A stretch of DNA of 29,895 nucleotides from Scatosoma sp045654025 (GTDB lineage: Bacteria > Bacillota > Clostridia > Christensenellales > Borkfalkiaceae), in NCBI GenBank assembly GCA_045654025.1, contig JAZOMO010000003.1, positions 1 through 29,895 of the forward strand, in the 5' to 3' direction. The translations under genes were made by a program, and so were the position numbers. Positions 17,121 through 23,263 of this stretch are shown piece after piece; positions within the stretch are counted from its first letter, which is position 1, and each line of letters starts with the position of its first letter. The notes under the pieces were generated by a model, which saw only the letters and a list, made by a program, of their open reading frames with translations, did no database searches and was not told the origin of the DNA.

Positions 17121-17157
17121 AAAGAAAACCCACCCCGTTGAGGGATGGGTTTTCTTT
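17121..17157 (-). terminator. Terminator following tRNA-Thr 3'-end copy A
   Basis: AAAGAAAACCCA/TGGGTTTTCTTT form a perfect 12-bp stem, with an inner CCC/GGG pair and U-rich flank on the minus-strand transcript. It begins directly at the CCA end of the partial tRNA copy. Its core, CCACCCC-N5-GGGATGG, is shared with the terminator at 17428-17466, so the two are probably homologous. Confidence 0.75.
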
Positions 17158-17177
17158 GGAGCTACTGGCCGGACTTG
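17157..17177 (-). pseudogene. Partial copy A of the tRNA-Thr 3' end
   Basis: These 21 bases are identical to the last 21 bases (CCA end, acceptor strand and part of the T arm) of the intact tRNA-Thr at 17619-17694. The rest of the tRNA is absent: after GGACTTG the sequence diverges. The copy cannot be a working tRNA. Confidence 0.8.
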
Positions 17178-17427
17178 TTCCTTTAGCGGAGACGCCCCGC
17201 TCCGACGTTATCAACGTCGTCCTTTGCCGTCGACCCTCTCGAAACTAAACCTCCGCAAGGCAAAGCGTTTTGCTCCCGCAAAACGGCTCTTCTCACGCAA
17301 AGCTGTTCTTTGCGTTCGGTCACGTTCGCGCCTACCGATCGGCGCTCACTTATCTCGTCCCTAAAAAGCATTATTAACGCTTTTCTTAACGGGCAACTCG
17401 TCCCTCAAGTCCGTCCAGACAATCAGT
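17178..17427. repeat. Hairpin-dense unexplained segment between tRNA-Thr 3'-end copies A and B
   Basis: No credible gene. At least seven stem-loops follow one another: 17185-17201 (5 bp), 17203-17219 (CGACGTT/AACGTCG, loop 3), 17222-17265 (CTTTGCC/GGCAAAG), 17266-17285 (CGTTTTGC/GCAAAACG, loop 4), 17295-17315 (ACGCAAAG/CTTTGCGT, loop 5), 17328-17345 (GCGCC/GGCGC), 17364-17384 (AAAAGC/GCTTTT). A closing helix is possible between CTGGCCGGACTTG of copy A (17165-17177) and its inverted near-copy ending at 17418 (12 of 13 pairs). CTCGTCCCT occurs twice (17354, 17397). It could be a structured RNA, a small palindromic mobile element or a scar of an integrated element. Confidence 0.55.
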
Positions 17428-17466
17428 AAAAAAATAATCCACCCCTAAATGGGATGGATTATTTTT
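17428..17466 (-). terminator. Terminator following tRNA-Thr 3'-end copy B
   Basis: AAAAATAATCCA (17430-17441) pairs with TGGATTATTTTT (17455-17466), with inner CCC/GGG. On the minus strand the stem is followed by a T-run. It abuts the CCA end of copy B. Confidence 0.75.
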
Positions 17467-17498
17467 GGAGCTACTGGCCGGACTTGAACCGGCGACCT
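17466..17498 (-). pseudogene. Partial copy B of the tRNA-Thr 3' end
   Basis: These 33 bases match the 3' end of the intact tRNA-Thr exactly (CCA, acceptor strand, complete T arm and a few variable-loop bases). The upstream part, 17499-17581 on the minus strand, has no matching acceptor 5' strand; it instead holds an 11-bp hairpin (17507-17532) and no gene. It is therefore a tRNA 3'-end duplication, not a gene. Confidence 0.8.
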
Positions 17499-17506
17499 AT
17501 TGTCCA

Positions 17507-17532
17507 CCCCAAAAATGCTTTCATTTTCGGGG
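17507..17532 (-). repeat. 11-bp hairpin upstream of tRNA copy B
   Basis: CCCCAAAAATG (17507-17517) and CATTTTCGGGG (17522-17532) form a stem with a 4-base loop. The single imperfect pair is A-C on the plus strand but G-U on the minus strand, so it is better formed in a minus-strand RNA. There is no T-run. Confidence 0.5.
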
Positions 17533-17581
17533 ACCCCAGTCTTTTAATTAGCAGTCCTAGACGGTTCACAGCACACAACAC

Positions 17582-17618
17582 AAAAAAAATACGGTCGGCA
17601 AAAGCCAACCGTATTTTT
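17582..17618 (-). terminator. Intrinsic terminator of tRNA-Thr
   Basis: On the minus strand ATACGGTTGGC, a TTTT loop and GCCGACCGTAT form an 11-bp stem (17614-17589, one G-U), followed by seven T. It starts at the CCA end of the tRNA. Confidence 0.9.
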
Positions 17619-17694
17619 TGGAGCTACTGGCCGGACTTGAACCGGCGACCTGCTGATTACGAATCAGCTGCTCTACCGACTGAGCCACAGTAGC
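17619..17694 (-). tRNA. tRNA-Thr(CGT)
   Basis: A 76-base cloverleaf on the minus strand: acceptor GCTACTG/CAGTAGC (7 bp), discriminator T and encoded CCA; D arm GCTC/GAGC; anticodon stem GCTGA/TCAGC with loop TTCGTAA, anticodon CGT (Thr, reading ACG); T stem GCCGG/CCGGC with TTCAAGT loop. A promoter lies 22 bases upstream and an intrinsic terminator directly downstream, so it is a single-gene unit. Two partial copies of its 3' end follow downstream. Confidence 0.97.
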
Positions 17695-17715
17695 ATTTCG
17701 CCTGACAGCTTTCTT

Positions 17716-17744
17716 ATTATACTGAATATTCCGTAAAAAAGCAA
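17716..17744 (-). promoter_or_regulatory. Sigma-A promoter for tRNA-Thr
   Basis: Minus strand: TTGCTT (17744-17739), 17-base spacer, TATAAT (17721-17716). Transcription would start about 15 bases before the mature tRNA 5' end. Confidence 0.75.
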
Positions 17745-17790
17745 GCAATTTTTAAGCCTTTTTTGCGTTTTTTTTCGTTTTTTGAAAAAA

Positions 17791-18390
17791 TTATATTCTT
17801 ATCATCTCCTTTCTTAACGAAAGCTGCTCGCAACCAAAACAAATAAAATTCCTCAGCGTGGCAACGTACAACACCTTTTCTTGCAGTCTACTTTCTAACA
17901 CCTCGGAAAGTTTGCGCAAAAACGAAGAATCCGCTTTCTCAGCTTGGAACGACAATAACTTCGCAGCCGACTGCAAGCCCTCTTTGACAGTATCTTGCGC
18001 GCCACCGTTTTGCAGTACCTTCGTCCACCCCTCTACAACCTCTAATACGTTGTACACAAACGAATCCTCAGCTGATAGAAAAGTAAGCGATAACGGATAC
18101 ACGATTACGCGATCATATTCTTCCTGCAACCTGCCAAGCACCTGCTCCGCCTCATCCTCGGAAAAGTATACCCCGAACGCCACCCCGTCTGCAATCTCAT
18201 AGCCAGCTCCGCCTCGAAGGGCAATTTGGCTGCTGCTTGCACCTACACTTTCCGTTTCCTCTACAACGTAGTACACCGTTTTTACCGTGCTTATCTCCTT
18301 ATTTTTTACGCCAAGCGACAAACCAACAACCGCCGCGACAAACACCACGCAAACGCACAAACATAACCTTTTAAAAAATCGAACCGACAT
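17791..18390 (-). CDS. Membrane-anchored SPOR-like hypothetical protein
   Basis: Taken from the ATG at 18390, a 199-residue protein: short basic N-terminus, one transmembrane or signal-anchor segment (about 10-27, rich in Val/Ala and Cys), then an extracytoplasmic part with a SPOR-like pattern (LRGGAGYEIADGVAFGVYFS, EDEAEQVLGRLQEEY) and a helical C-terminal half. SPOR domains bind denuded peptidoglycan; similar anchored proteins occur in sporulating clostridia, so an envelope or sporulation role is plausible but inferred. The open frame extends upstream to 18489, but that part overlaps the zinc-ribbon gene and looks non-coding. The ATG lies inside a hairpin and lacks a ribosome binding site; a TTG 11 codons later with AGG upstream is an alternative start. 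Confidence 0.65.
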   Translation of the reverse strand: MSVRFFKRLCLCVCVVFVAAVVGLSLGVKNKEISTVKTVYYVVEETESVGASSSQIALRGGAGYEIADGVAFGVYFSEDEAEQVLGRLQEEYDRVIVYPLSLTFLSAEDSFVYNVLEVVEGWTKVLQNGGAQDTVKEGLQSAAKLLSFQAEKADSSFLRKLSEVLESRLQEKVLYVATLRNFICFGCEQLSLRKEMIRI

Positions 18391-18408
18391 ACAATATCGT
18401 ACGTCGGT
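18375..18408 (-). terminator. Candidate terminator/attenuator hairpin overlapping the SPOR-like gene start
   Basis: On the minus strand ACCGACGTAC/GTATGTCGGT (18408-18383) form a 10-bp stem (one G-U) with a 6-base loop, followed after four bases by T6. It lies just after the zinc-ribbon stop codon, and its 3' arm contains the ATG of the next gene. The imperfect pair is tolerated only in minus-strand RNA. Confidence 0.5.
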
Positions 18409-18418
18409 CGTCTTTTTT

Positions 18419-18739
18419 TTATTCGATTTCCTGCAAGACTTCCCCGCAATGGGAGCAAAAACGGTTGCCAACCTCGCAAACCTCACCACAAGAAGGGCAA
18501 AGGAACGTATTTCTCACCCTCTCTTTCATGAGCATAATCGCATAGATGAATATACATGCCGTCGTCATGAAAACCCCAGCGACCATCATCAATAAAAACC
18601 CCAGCCAAACGGGACGAATGGCAAACAGATTGCACTCTGCCACAAAAAACAGCACAAACCAAGCAATCAACGCCGCTAAACACATCCCGCCAAAAATCCA
18701 CGCAAAGATAGTACAGACTTTTATCTTACGATTTCGCAC
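18419..18739 (-). CDS. Small membrane protein with C-terminal zinc ribbon
   Basis: A 106-residue protein with two transmembrane segments (about residues 9-32 and 43-69) and a C-terminal zinc ribbon CPSCGEVCEVGNRFCSHCGE (CxxC ... CxxC) facing the cytoplasm if the N-terminus is inside. Function unknown; such zinc-ribbon membrane proteins are common and uncharacterised in Clostridia. The start is GTG at 18739, because an in-frame stop lies two codons upstream; GGAG precedes it by 9 bases and overlaps the end of nrdG, 6 bases away, so it is co-transcribed with nrdDG. Confidence 0.75.
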   Translation of the reverse strand: MRNRKIKVCTIFAWIFGGMCLAALIAWFVLFFVAECNLFAIRPVWLGFLLMMVAGVFMTTACIFIYAIMLMKERVRNTFLCPSCGEVCEVGNRFCSHCGEVLQEIE

Positions 18740-18745
18740 TTTTCA

Positions 18746-19273
18746 TCACTCCATATACAATACGCATTCTTTGGACAACAACGTCTTTTGGACGTCAATA
18801 ACCCGCTGGTTGGACGACCCACGGAACTTCAAGCAAATATTATGCAACGCCTCTACGTACGGACCGTCCACCAAGACGTCTATCATCGAAATCAGCTCCT
18901 TTGTATACGGCGTGTTTTTATTCACTTCCTTTAAAAGCCCCTCTTTTTCATCGAGAACAAAGCCCGTATAGCACCATATAGGCTTTTTGGGATAACGGCG
19001 TTTTACTTCACGCACAAATGGGAGCAACGCCTCTTGGTTTTGCGGTTCAAACGGCTCTCCGCCCAAGAGAGAAAGCCCTGCGATAAAAGGCGAGCCTAAT
19101 TCCTCTAAAATCCGCCGTTGTATCTGTTCGTCAAACGGTTGCCCATAGGAAAAATCCCACGCAATCTTATTAAAACAATTTTTACATTGATGGGTACAAC
19201 CAGAAACGAAAAGGGAGATTCTCACCCCCTCCCCATTCGCTATATCGTACCATTTAATGGTCGCATAATTCAT
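18746..19273 (-). CDS. nrdG: Anaerobic ribonucleotide reductase activating protein (radical SAM)
   Basis: NrdG uses S-adenosylmethionine and a [4Fe-4S] cluster to generate the glycyl radical on NrdD. The 175-residue product has the radical SAM motif CTHQCKNC (CxxxCxxC) near residue 26, preceded by WYDIANGEGVRISLFVSG, and the SLLGGEPF glycine-rich SAM-binding motif. Start: the ATG at 19273, one base after the nrdD stop; the longer open frame to 19363 would read nrdD in another frame. No separate ribosome binding site is visible, so translation is probably coupled to nrdD. Confidence 0.96.
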   Translation of the reverse strand: MNYATIKWYDIANGEGVRISLFVSGCTHQCKNCFNKIAWDFSYGQPFDEQIQRRILEELGSPFIAGLSLLGGEPFEPQNQEALLPFVREVKRRYPKKPIWCYTGFVLDEKEGLLKEVNKNTPYTKELISMIDVLVDGPYVEALHNICLKFRGSSNQRVIDVQKTLLSKECVLYME

Positions 19274-19274
19274 A

Positions 19275-21446
19275 TTATAAGTGCAATACTCTGTCCTTAA
19301 TTTCCTGGGTTCTGCCTTGGTTCCAGTACTGCGTACCGATATAACCGCAGGTACGACGAGCAACGTTCATCTTTGCCTGATCTCTGTTCTTACAGCAAGG
19401 GCATTCCCAAACCAACTTACCGTCGTCTTCAACGATTTGGATTTCGCCGTCGTAGCCACATACTTGGCAATAGTCGCTCTTGGTGTTGAGTTCCGCATAC
19501 ATGATATTCTCATAGATGAATTTCATGACGGACAATACCGCAGGGATATTGTTCTGCATGTTGGGAACTTCAACGTAAGAGATTGCGCCACCGGGAGAGA
19601 GCTGTTGGAACTCACTCTCAAAACGGAGTTTTGTGAAGGCATCAATTTCCTCGGAAACGTGTACGTGGTAGCTGTTGGTAATATAGCTCTTATCCGTGAT
19701 ACCAGGGATAACGCCGAAACGCTTTTGCAGGCATTTGGAGAACTTGTAGGTCGTGCTCTCAAGCGGCGTACCGTACAGCGAGAAGTCGATGTTTTCCTTT
19801 GCCTTCCATTCCTTACACTTGTCGTTCATTCTCTGCATAACGGCAAGCGCAAACGGCTTCGCATCCTCGTCGGTATGCGACATACCCGTCATGTGCTTAA
19901 CGCATTCGTACAACCCCGCATAACCAAGCGAAATGGTAGAATATCCGCCGTAGAGCAATTTATCAATCGTTTCACCCTTTTCTAAACGCGCAAGAGCACC
20001 ATACTGCCACAAAATAGGCGCAGCGTCAGAGAGCGTGCCCTTCAAGCGCAAATGGCGTTGCATGAGCGCACGATAGCAAAGCTCTAAACGCTCGTCAAAG
20101 ATTTCCCAGAACTTTTTCTCGTCTTTACCCGAAGAGAGCGCAACGTCCACCAAGTTAATGGTGACAACGCCTTGGTTAAATCTGCCGTAATACTTAGGCT
20201 TGCCGTTTTCGTCCACGTAAGTAGTCAAGAAACTTCTGCAGCCCATGCAGGTATAGCAATGCCCTTCACCGTTCTTATCGACCTTAAATTCCAGCATTTT
20301 CTTTTCGGAAATGTAGTCGGGAACCATGCGCTTTGCCGTACATTTTGCGGCAAGCTGGGTCAAGTACCAGTACGGCTGTTCTTCAGAGATATTGTCAGGC
20401 TCTAACACGTAAATCAGCTTGGGGAATGCAGGGGTAATCCATACGCCCGATTCGTTTTTAACGCCCTTCATACGCTGTTTTAAGGTTTCCTCGATGATCA
20501 TCGCAAGGTCTGCCTTTTCACGTTCGTTGCGCGCCTCATTCAAGTACATAAAGACGGTAACGAAAGGAGCTTGACCGTTCGTCGTAAGCAAGGTGACAAC
20601 CTGATATTGAATCGTCTGAATACCCCTTGCAATCTCCGCACGCAAACGCTCCTCAGCGATACGGTTGATATGCGCCTCGTCTTGAACGCCTACCGTAGCA
20701 AGTTCCGCCGCGACCTCTCTGCGAATCTTTTGACGACTGATTTCTACAAAGGGAGCAAGATGAGTCAATGAGATACTTTGTCCACCGTACTGGTTGGAGG
20801 CAACCTGCGCAATAATCTGCGTAGCGATATTACAAGCCGTGGAAAAGCTGTGCGGCTTTTCAATCAACGTACCCGAAATAACCGTACCGTTCTGCAACAT
20901 ATCCTCTAAGTTTACAAGGTCACAGTTATGCATATGTTGCGCGAAATAATCCGCGTCGTGGAAATGAATAATACCTTGGTCGTGCGCCGCAACGATATCG
21001 TCAGGCAACAAAATACGACGGGTCAAGTCCTTGGAAACTTCCCCTGCCATATAGTCACGCTGTACGCTGTTGACCGTGGGGTTCTTATTCGAGTTTTCCT
21101 GCTTTGCAACCTCGCTGTTACACTCAATGAGCGCCAAAATCTGCGCATCCGTCGTATTTACCTTACGAACGAGATCACGCTTAAAGCGATAGGTGATATA
21201 TTTGCGCGCCAAAGCAAACGCCTTCATATCCATAAGGCGATCTTCTACCATATCTTGAACTTCCTCGACCTGAGGCGAACGATTGAGCTCTTCACACTTT
21301 TTCGTAACAGCCTCTGCAATCGCAAGAATCTGCGCATCGTCAATACGCAAATATACGTCCATATCACGGTTTGCCTTTCTAACTGCGGCAATAATTTTCT
21401 CTATATCAAATTCAACTTCTTGTCCACTGCGTTTAATAATTTTCAT
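19275..21446 (-). CDS. nrdD: Anaerobic (class III) ribonucleoside-triphosphate reductase
   Basis: NrdD reduces ribonucleoside triphosphates to deoxy forms using a glycyl radical and formate, strictly without oxygen. The 723-residue product has an N-terminal ATP-cone (KIIKRSGQEVEFDIEKIIAAVRKANRD), the catalytic core with CYTCMGCRSF (active-site cysteines), a C-terminal zinc site (CQVCGYDGE ... CPCC) and the glycyl radical motif RRTCGYIGTQ near the end. I use the ATG at 21446, preceded by AAGG with a 7-base gap; an upstream ATG at 21467 has no usable ribosome binding site. The upstream region holds NrdR-box-like sites, so NrdR control is likely. nrdG follows directly. Confidence 0.97.
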   Translation of the reverse strand: MKIIKRSGQEVEFDIEKIIAAVRKANRDMDVYLRIDDAQILAIAEAVTKKCEELNRSPQVEEVQDMVEDRLMDMKAFALARKYITYRFKRDLVRKVNTTDAQILALIECNSEVAKQENSNKNPTVNSVQRDYMAGEVSKDLTRRILLPDDIVAAHDQGIIHFHDADYFAQHMHNCDLVNLEDMLQNGTVISGTLIEKPHSFSTACNIATQIIAQVASNQYGGQSISLTHLAPFVEISRQKIRREVAAELATVGVQDEAHINRIAEERLRAEIARGIQTIQYQVVTLLTTNGQAPFVTVFMYLNEARNEREKADLAMIIEETLKQRMKGVKNESGVWITPAFPKLIYVLEPDNISEEQPYWYLTQLAAKCTAKRMVPDYISEKKMLEFKVDKNGEGHCYTCMGCRSFLTTYVDENGKPKYYGRFNQGVVTINLVDVALSSGKDEKKFWEIFDERLELCYRALMQRHLRLKGTLSDAAPILWQYGALARLEKGETIDKLLYGGYSTISLGYAGLYECVKHMTGMSHTDEDAKPFALAVMQRMNDKCKEWKAKENIDFSLYGTPLESTTYKFSKCLQKRFGVIPGITDKSYITNSYHVHVSEEIDAFTKLRFESEFQQLSPGGAISYVEVPNMQNNIPAVLSVMKFIYENIMYAELNTKSDYCQVCGYDGEIQIVEDDGKLVWECPCCKNRDQAKMNVARRTCGYIGTQYWNQGRTQEIKDRVLHL

Positions 21447-21480
21447 AGAGCTACCTTCCCTATCCATCCTTTGTATTTCA

Positions 21481-21529
21481 ACACTATATATTGTGGTAAA
21501 ATCGTCAAGATGCCTACAACATATTGTGC
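21481..21529. promoter_or_regulatory. NrdR box pair in the nrdD leader
   Basis: ACACTATATATTGTGG (21481-21496) closely fits the NrdR box consensus (acaCwAtATaTwGtgt), and CTACAACATATTGTGC (21514-21529) is a second, weaker one. Their centres are 33 bases apart, about three helical turns, on the same face. They lie downstream of the promoter at 21551-21578, so they could act as a roadblock or serve another start. Confidence 0.65.
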
Positions 21530-21550
21530 TTATCTTTATTGAGCCATACT

Positions 21551-21578
21551 ATTATACCATATCTTGTATCAAAGTCAA
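21551..21578 (-). promoter_or_regulatory. Sigma-A promoter for nrdDG
   Basis: Minus strand: TTGACT (21578-21573), 16-base spacer, TATAAT (21556-21551), extended by TGG. It predicts a leader of about 100 bases that contains the first NrdR box pair. Confidence 0.75.
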
Positions 21579-21602
21579 TCTATTGAACACAAGATGTTGT
21601 AT
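21554..21602. promoter_or_regulatory. Second NrdR-box-like pair over the nrdD promoter
   Basis: ACACAAGATGTTGTAT (21587-21602) upstream of -35 and ATACCATATCTTGTAT (21554-21569) over the promoter spacer are NrdR-like 16-mers, again 33 bases apart centre to centre. The placement is ideal for blocking RNA polymerase. The second box is the weaker match. Confidence 0.5.
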
Positions 21603-21739
21603 TGAAAATAATTATAGACTATCCACAAAAAACGTCTTTTTAATCAATTTTCTGCCCCAAAAAAGAGTTTTTTAAAAATCTACAATAAAAAAAACGAATA
21701 GATTAAAATTTTTCGTCAAAATTTGTCGCAATTTGTCGC

Positions 21740-21774
21740 CAAAAAGAGAAAAGAGGCGACCCATGTACGCCTCT
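21740..21774 (-). terminator. Intrinsic terminator after rho
   Basis: AGAGGCG/CGCCTCT (7-bp stem, 21774-21752, minus strand) followed by TTTCTCTTTTT. It lies 28 bases after the rho stop. The remaining gap, 21603-21739, is AT-rich with a direct repeat ATTTGTCGC (21721, 21731) and no gene. Confidence 0.75.
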
Positions 21775-21802
21775 AATTTCTTCTTAGATAAAATTGCATT
21801 CG

Positions 21803-23263
21803 TTAACGACCGCTCTTTTTGCAAAATTCCTCAATGGTATTACAATCCACAAGCAGCTGACGAGCAGCATCTCCGTCATCTCCACTTAAGATACGCTTAC
21901 GGAACGCCATTTCCGCAGTACGCTCCTGCTCATTCAACAGCAGTTCTACACACTCGCTATACGATAAGCCTACGTCCACCGCAGGGAAAACCCTACGCCT
22001 TGATAATTCTTCACTCAAACGTATTTCAGCGTTTGCCACGGAAGAAAGTTCCGTATACAGAACATCGTCCATAGCGTCGCCCGCTCCAAACGACACACCG
22101 CCTATAATTGTCAAAGAACCGTGTTCCGCAAAGCACCTCGCCGCGCCAAAATATTTTTTGATATAGTGCAGCGTTTTGCTTTCTAAGCCACACGGCAACA
22201 GTTTTCCACCGAGCGAGAAATCCGTTTCGTTATACGCCTTTGCAATTTGGGAAAGGGAATCGACAACCAAAACGACTTCCCAACCCATTTCCGCCATACG
22301 CTTAGCACGCTTCAACAAGAATTCTGCAGCGAAGACGTGCCGTTCTGCCTCGTCCTCGTAGGACGTTGCCACTAAGTTGCCTTTTTTTACAAACTTTCTA
22401 TATTCAGCAATTCGTTCGGGGGATTGCCCGACGAGCAACGCAAGCAACAACCTATCACGATGTTCCGCGCTGATTGCCTTTGTAATGTCGCAAAGATACC
22501 TTGACTTTCCTGCCTTAGGCGCAGAGGAAACCAAACACCTCTGTCCGTAAGCAATCGGAAAAAGGAAATCCGTATACTTTGCCGCATCGTTTACAGGAGC
22601 ATTTTCCGTAAAAGAAATTTTCTTGTTAGGTTCAACAACCGGCTCTTCATCAAAGATAAACCGCTTTTCCGTGCCCGGGTGCAGTCGATTGATAGAAAGG
22701 ATATTCTTCGCCGCTCGAACGCCCATTTTTTCAAAAGCGTGGCACGTGATAATATCCCCTTCACGGAGCCCGTATTGCCGTATCAGTTCTACGGACACCA
22801 GAAGCCTTTCCTTACTTAAGTCCCCACTCTTATCCACCAGACAAGGCACGTCGTCGATAATTTCCAACTGACCAGCATAGATCTCCTGCTCATAATACTG
22901 TTCATAGGTCATTGAATTATCCGAAGCATGCACCACCAAAGGCGTACGCACCTGCGATTCGAAGTAAGTCAAACGCACGGGAGGCTCTATCCCAGCAAAC
23001 CAAACGTAGCGGAGCTTTGCAACCGCCTGCCCAATTTCGGGGTCAACGCGTTCGTCCTTTACAGGCGCGCCGCGTTTAGAACGCTCGATGGGTGCAACTT
23101 CCCCTAACAGTACGGCGATAATCTCCGCAATCAGCTCATCTTTCTTTTTTTTCGTGGGAACATCAACACCTATCGACCGACCATAGGAGCGTAATTGCAT
23201 TAAAGAAAACGCATCCAACCGTTCTCTACAGGCGTTTTTGAATCCCTGAATCTTATCTTCCAT
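21803..23263 (-). CDS. rho: Divergent transcription termination factor Rho
   Basis: Rho is a hexameric RNA-dependent ATPase that ends transcription. The 486-residue product has a Rho_N/SAP-like segment (about 14-55), an OB-fold RNA-binding region (about 130-195) and a RecA-like core with Walker A SSAPKAGKS (246-254), VVLVVDSLSQIAKAYN and SLTIIGGVSFG, plus RRRVFPAVD with an arginine finger candidate. Unusually, the catalytic LIDERPEEV motif reads LVGQSPERI (Gly279-Gln280), so the catalytic glutamate is missing; the GFGFLR-type aromatic patch of the primary RNA site and the GSKMD lysine are also lost. ATPase activity is doubtful. It overlaps the MBL gene by 11 bases and is last in its operon. 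Confidence 0.88.
   Translation of the reverse strand: MEDKIQGFKNACRERLDAFSLMQLRSYGRSIGVDVPTKKKKDELIAEIIAVLLGEVAPIERSKRGAPVKDERVDPEIGQAVAKLRYVWFAGIEPPVRLTYFESQVRTPLVVHASDNSMTYEQYYEQEIYAGQLEIIDDVPCLVDKSGDLSKERLLVSVELIRQYGLREGDIITCHAFEKMGVRAAKNILSINRLHPGTEKRFIFDEEPVVEPNKKISFTENAPVNDAAKYTDFLFPIAYGQRCLVSSAPKAGKSRYLCDITKAISAEHRDRLLLALLVGQSPERIAEYRKFVKKGNLVATSYEDEAERHVFAAEFLLKRAKRMAEMGWEVVLVVDSLSQIAKAYNETDFSLGGKLLPCGLESKTLHYIKKYFGAARCFAEHGSLTIIGGVSFGAGDAMDDVLYTELSSVANAEIRLSEELSRRRVFPAVDVGLSYSECVELLLNEQERTAEMAFRKRILSGDDGDAARQLLVDCNTIEEFCKKSGR

Noticed and set aside
17183..17371. Minus-strand open reading frame of 62 codons in the hairpin block
   Set aside because: Basic, low-information product with no ribosome binding site; it lies across five stem-loops, so the base pattern is explained by palindromes rather than by coding.
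17454..17693. Plus-strand open reading frame of 79 codons over the tRNA-Thr region
   Set aside because: It is an antisense translation of the tRNA and its 3'-end copy; the repeated WSYWPDLNRRP comes from the duplicated tRNA sequence.
17695..17790. A/T homopolymer runs after the SPOR-like gene as a terminator
   Set aside because: No stable GC-containing stem could be found before the T-runs; only the tRNA promoter is supported here.
21447..21467. Upstream ATG of nrdD
   Set aside because: It has AAAGG directly adjacent with no spacing, while the ATG at 21446 has a correctly spaced ribosome binding site and the family N-terminus.
21615..21630. DnaA-box-like TATCCACA in the rho-nrdD gap
   Set aside because: A single imperfect site without a cluster, an unwinding region or dnaA nearby; not an origin.
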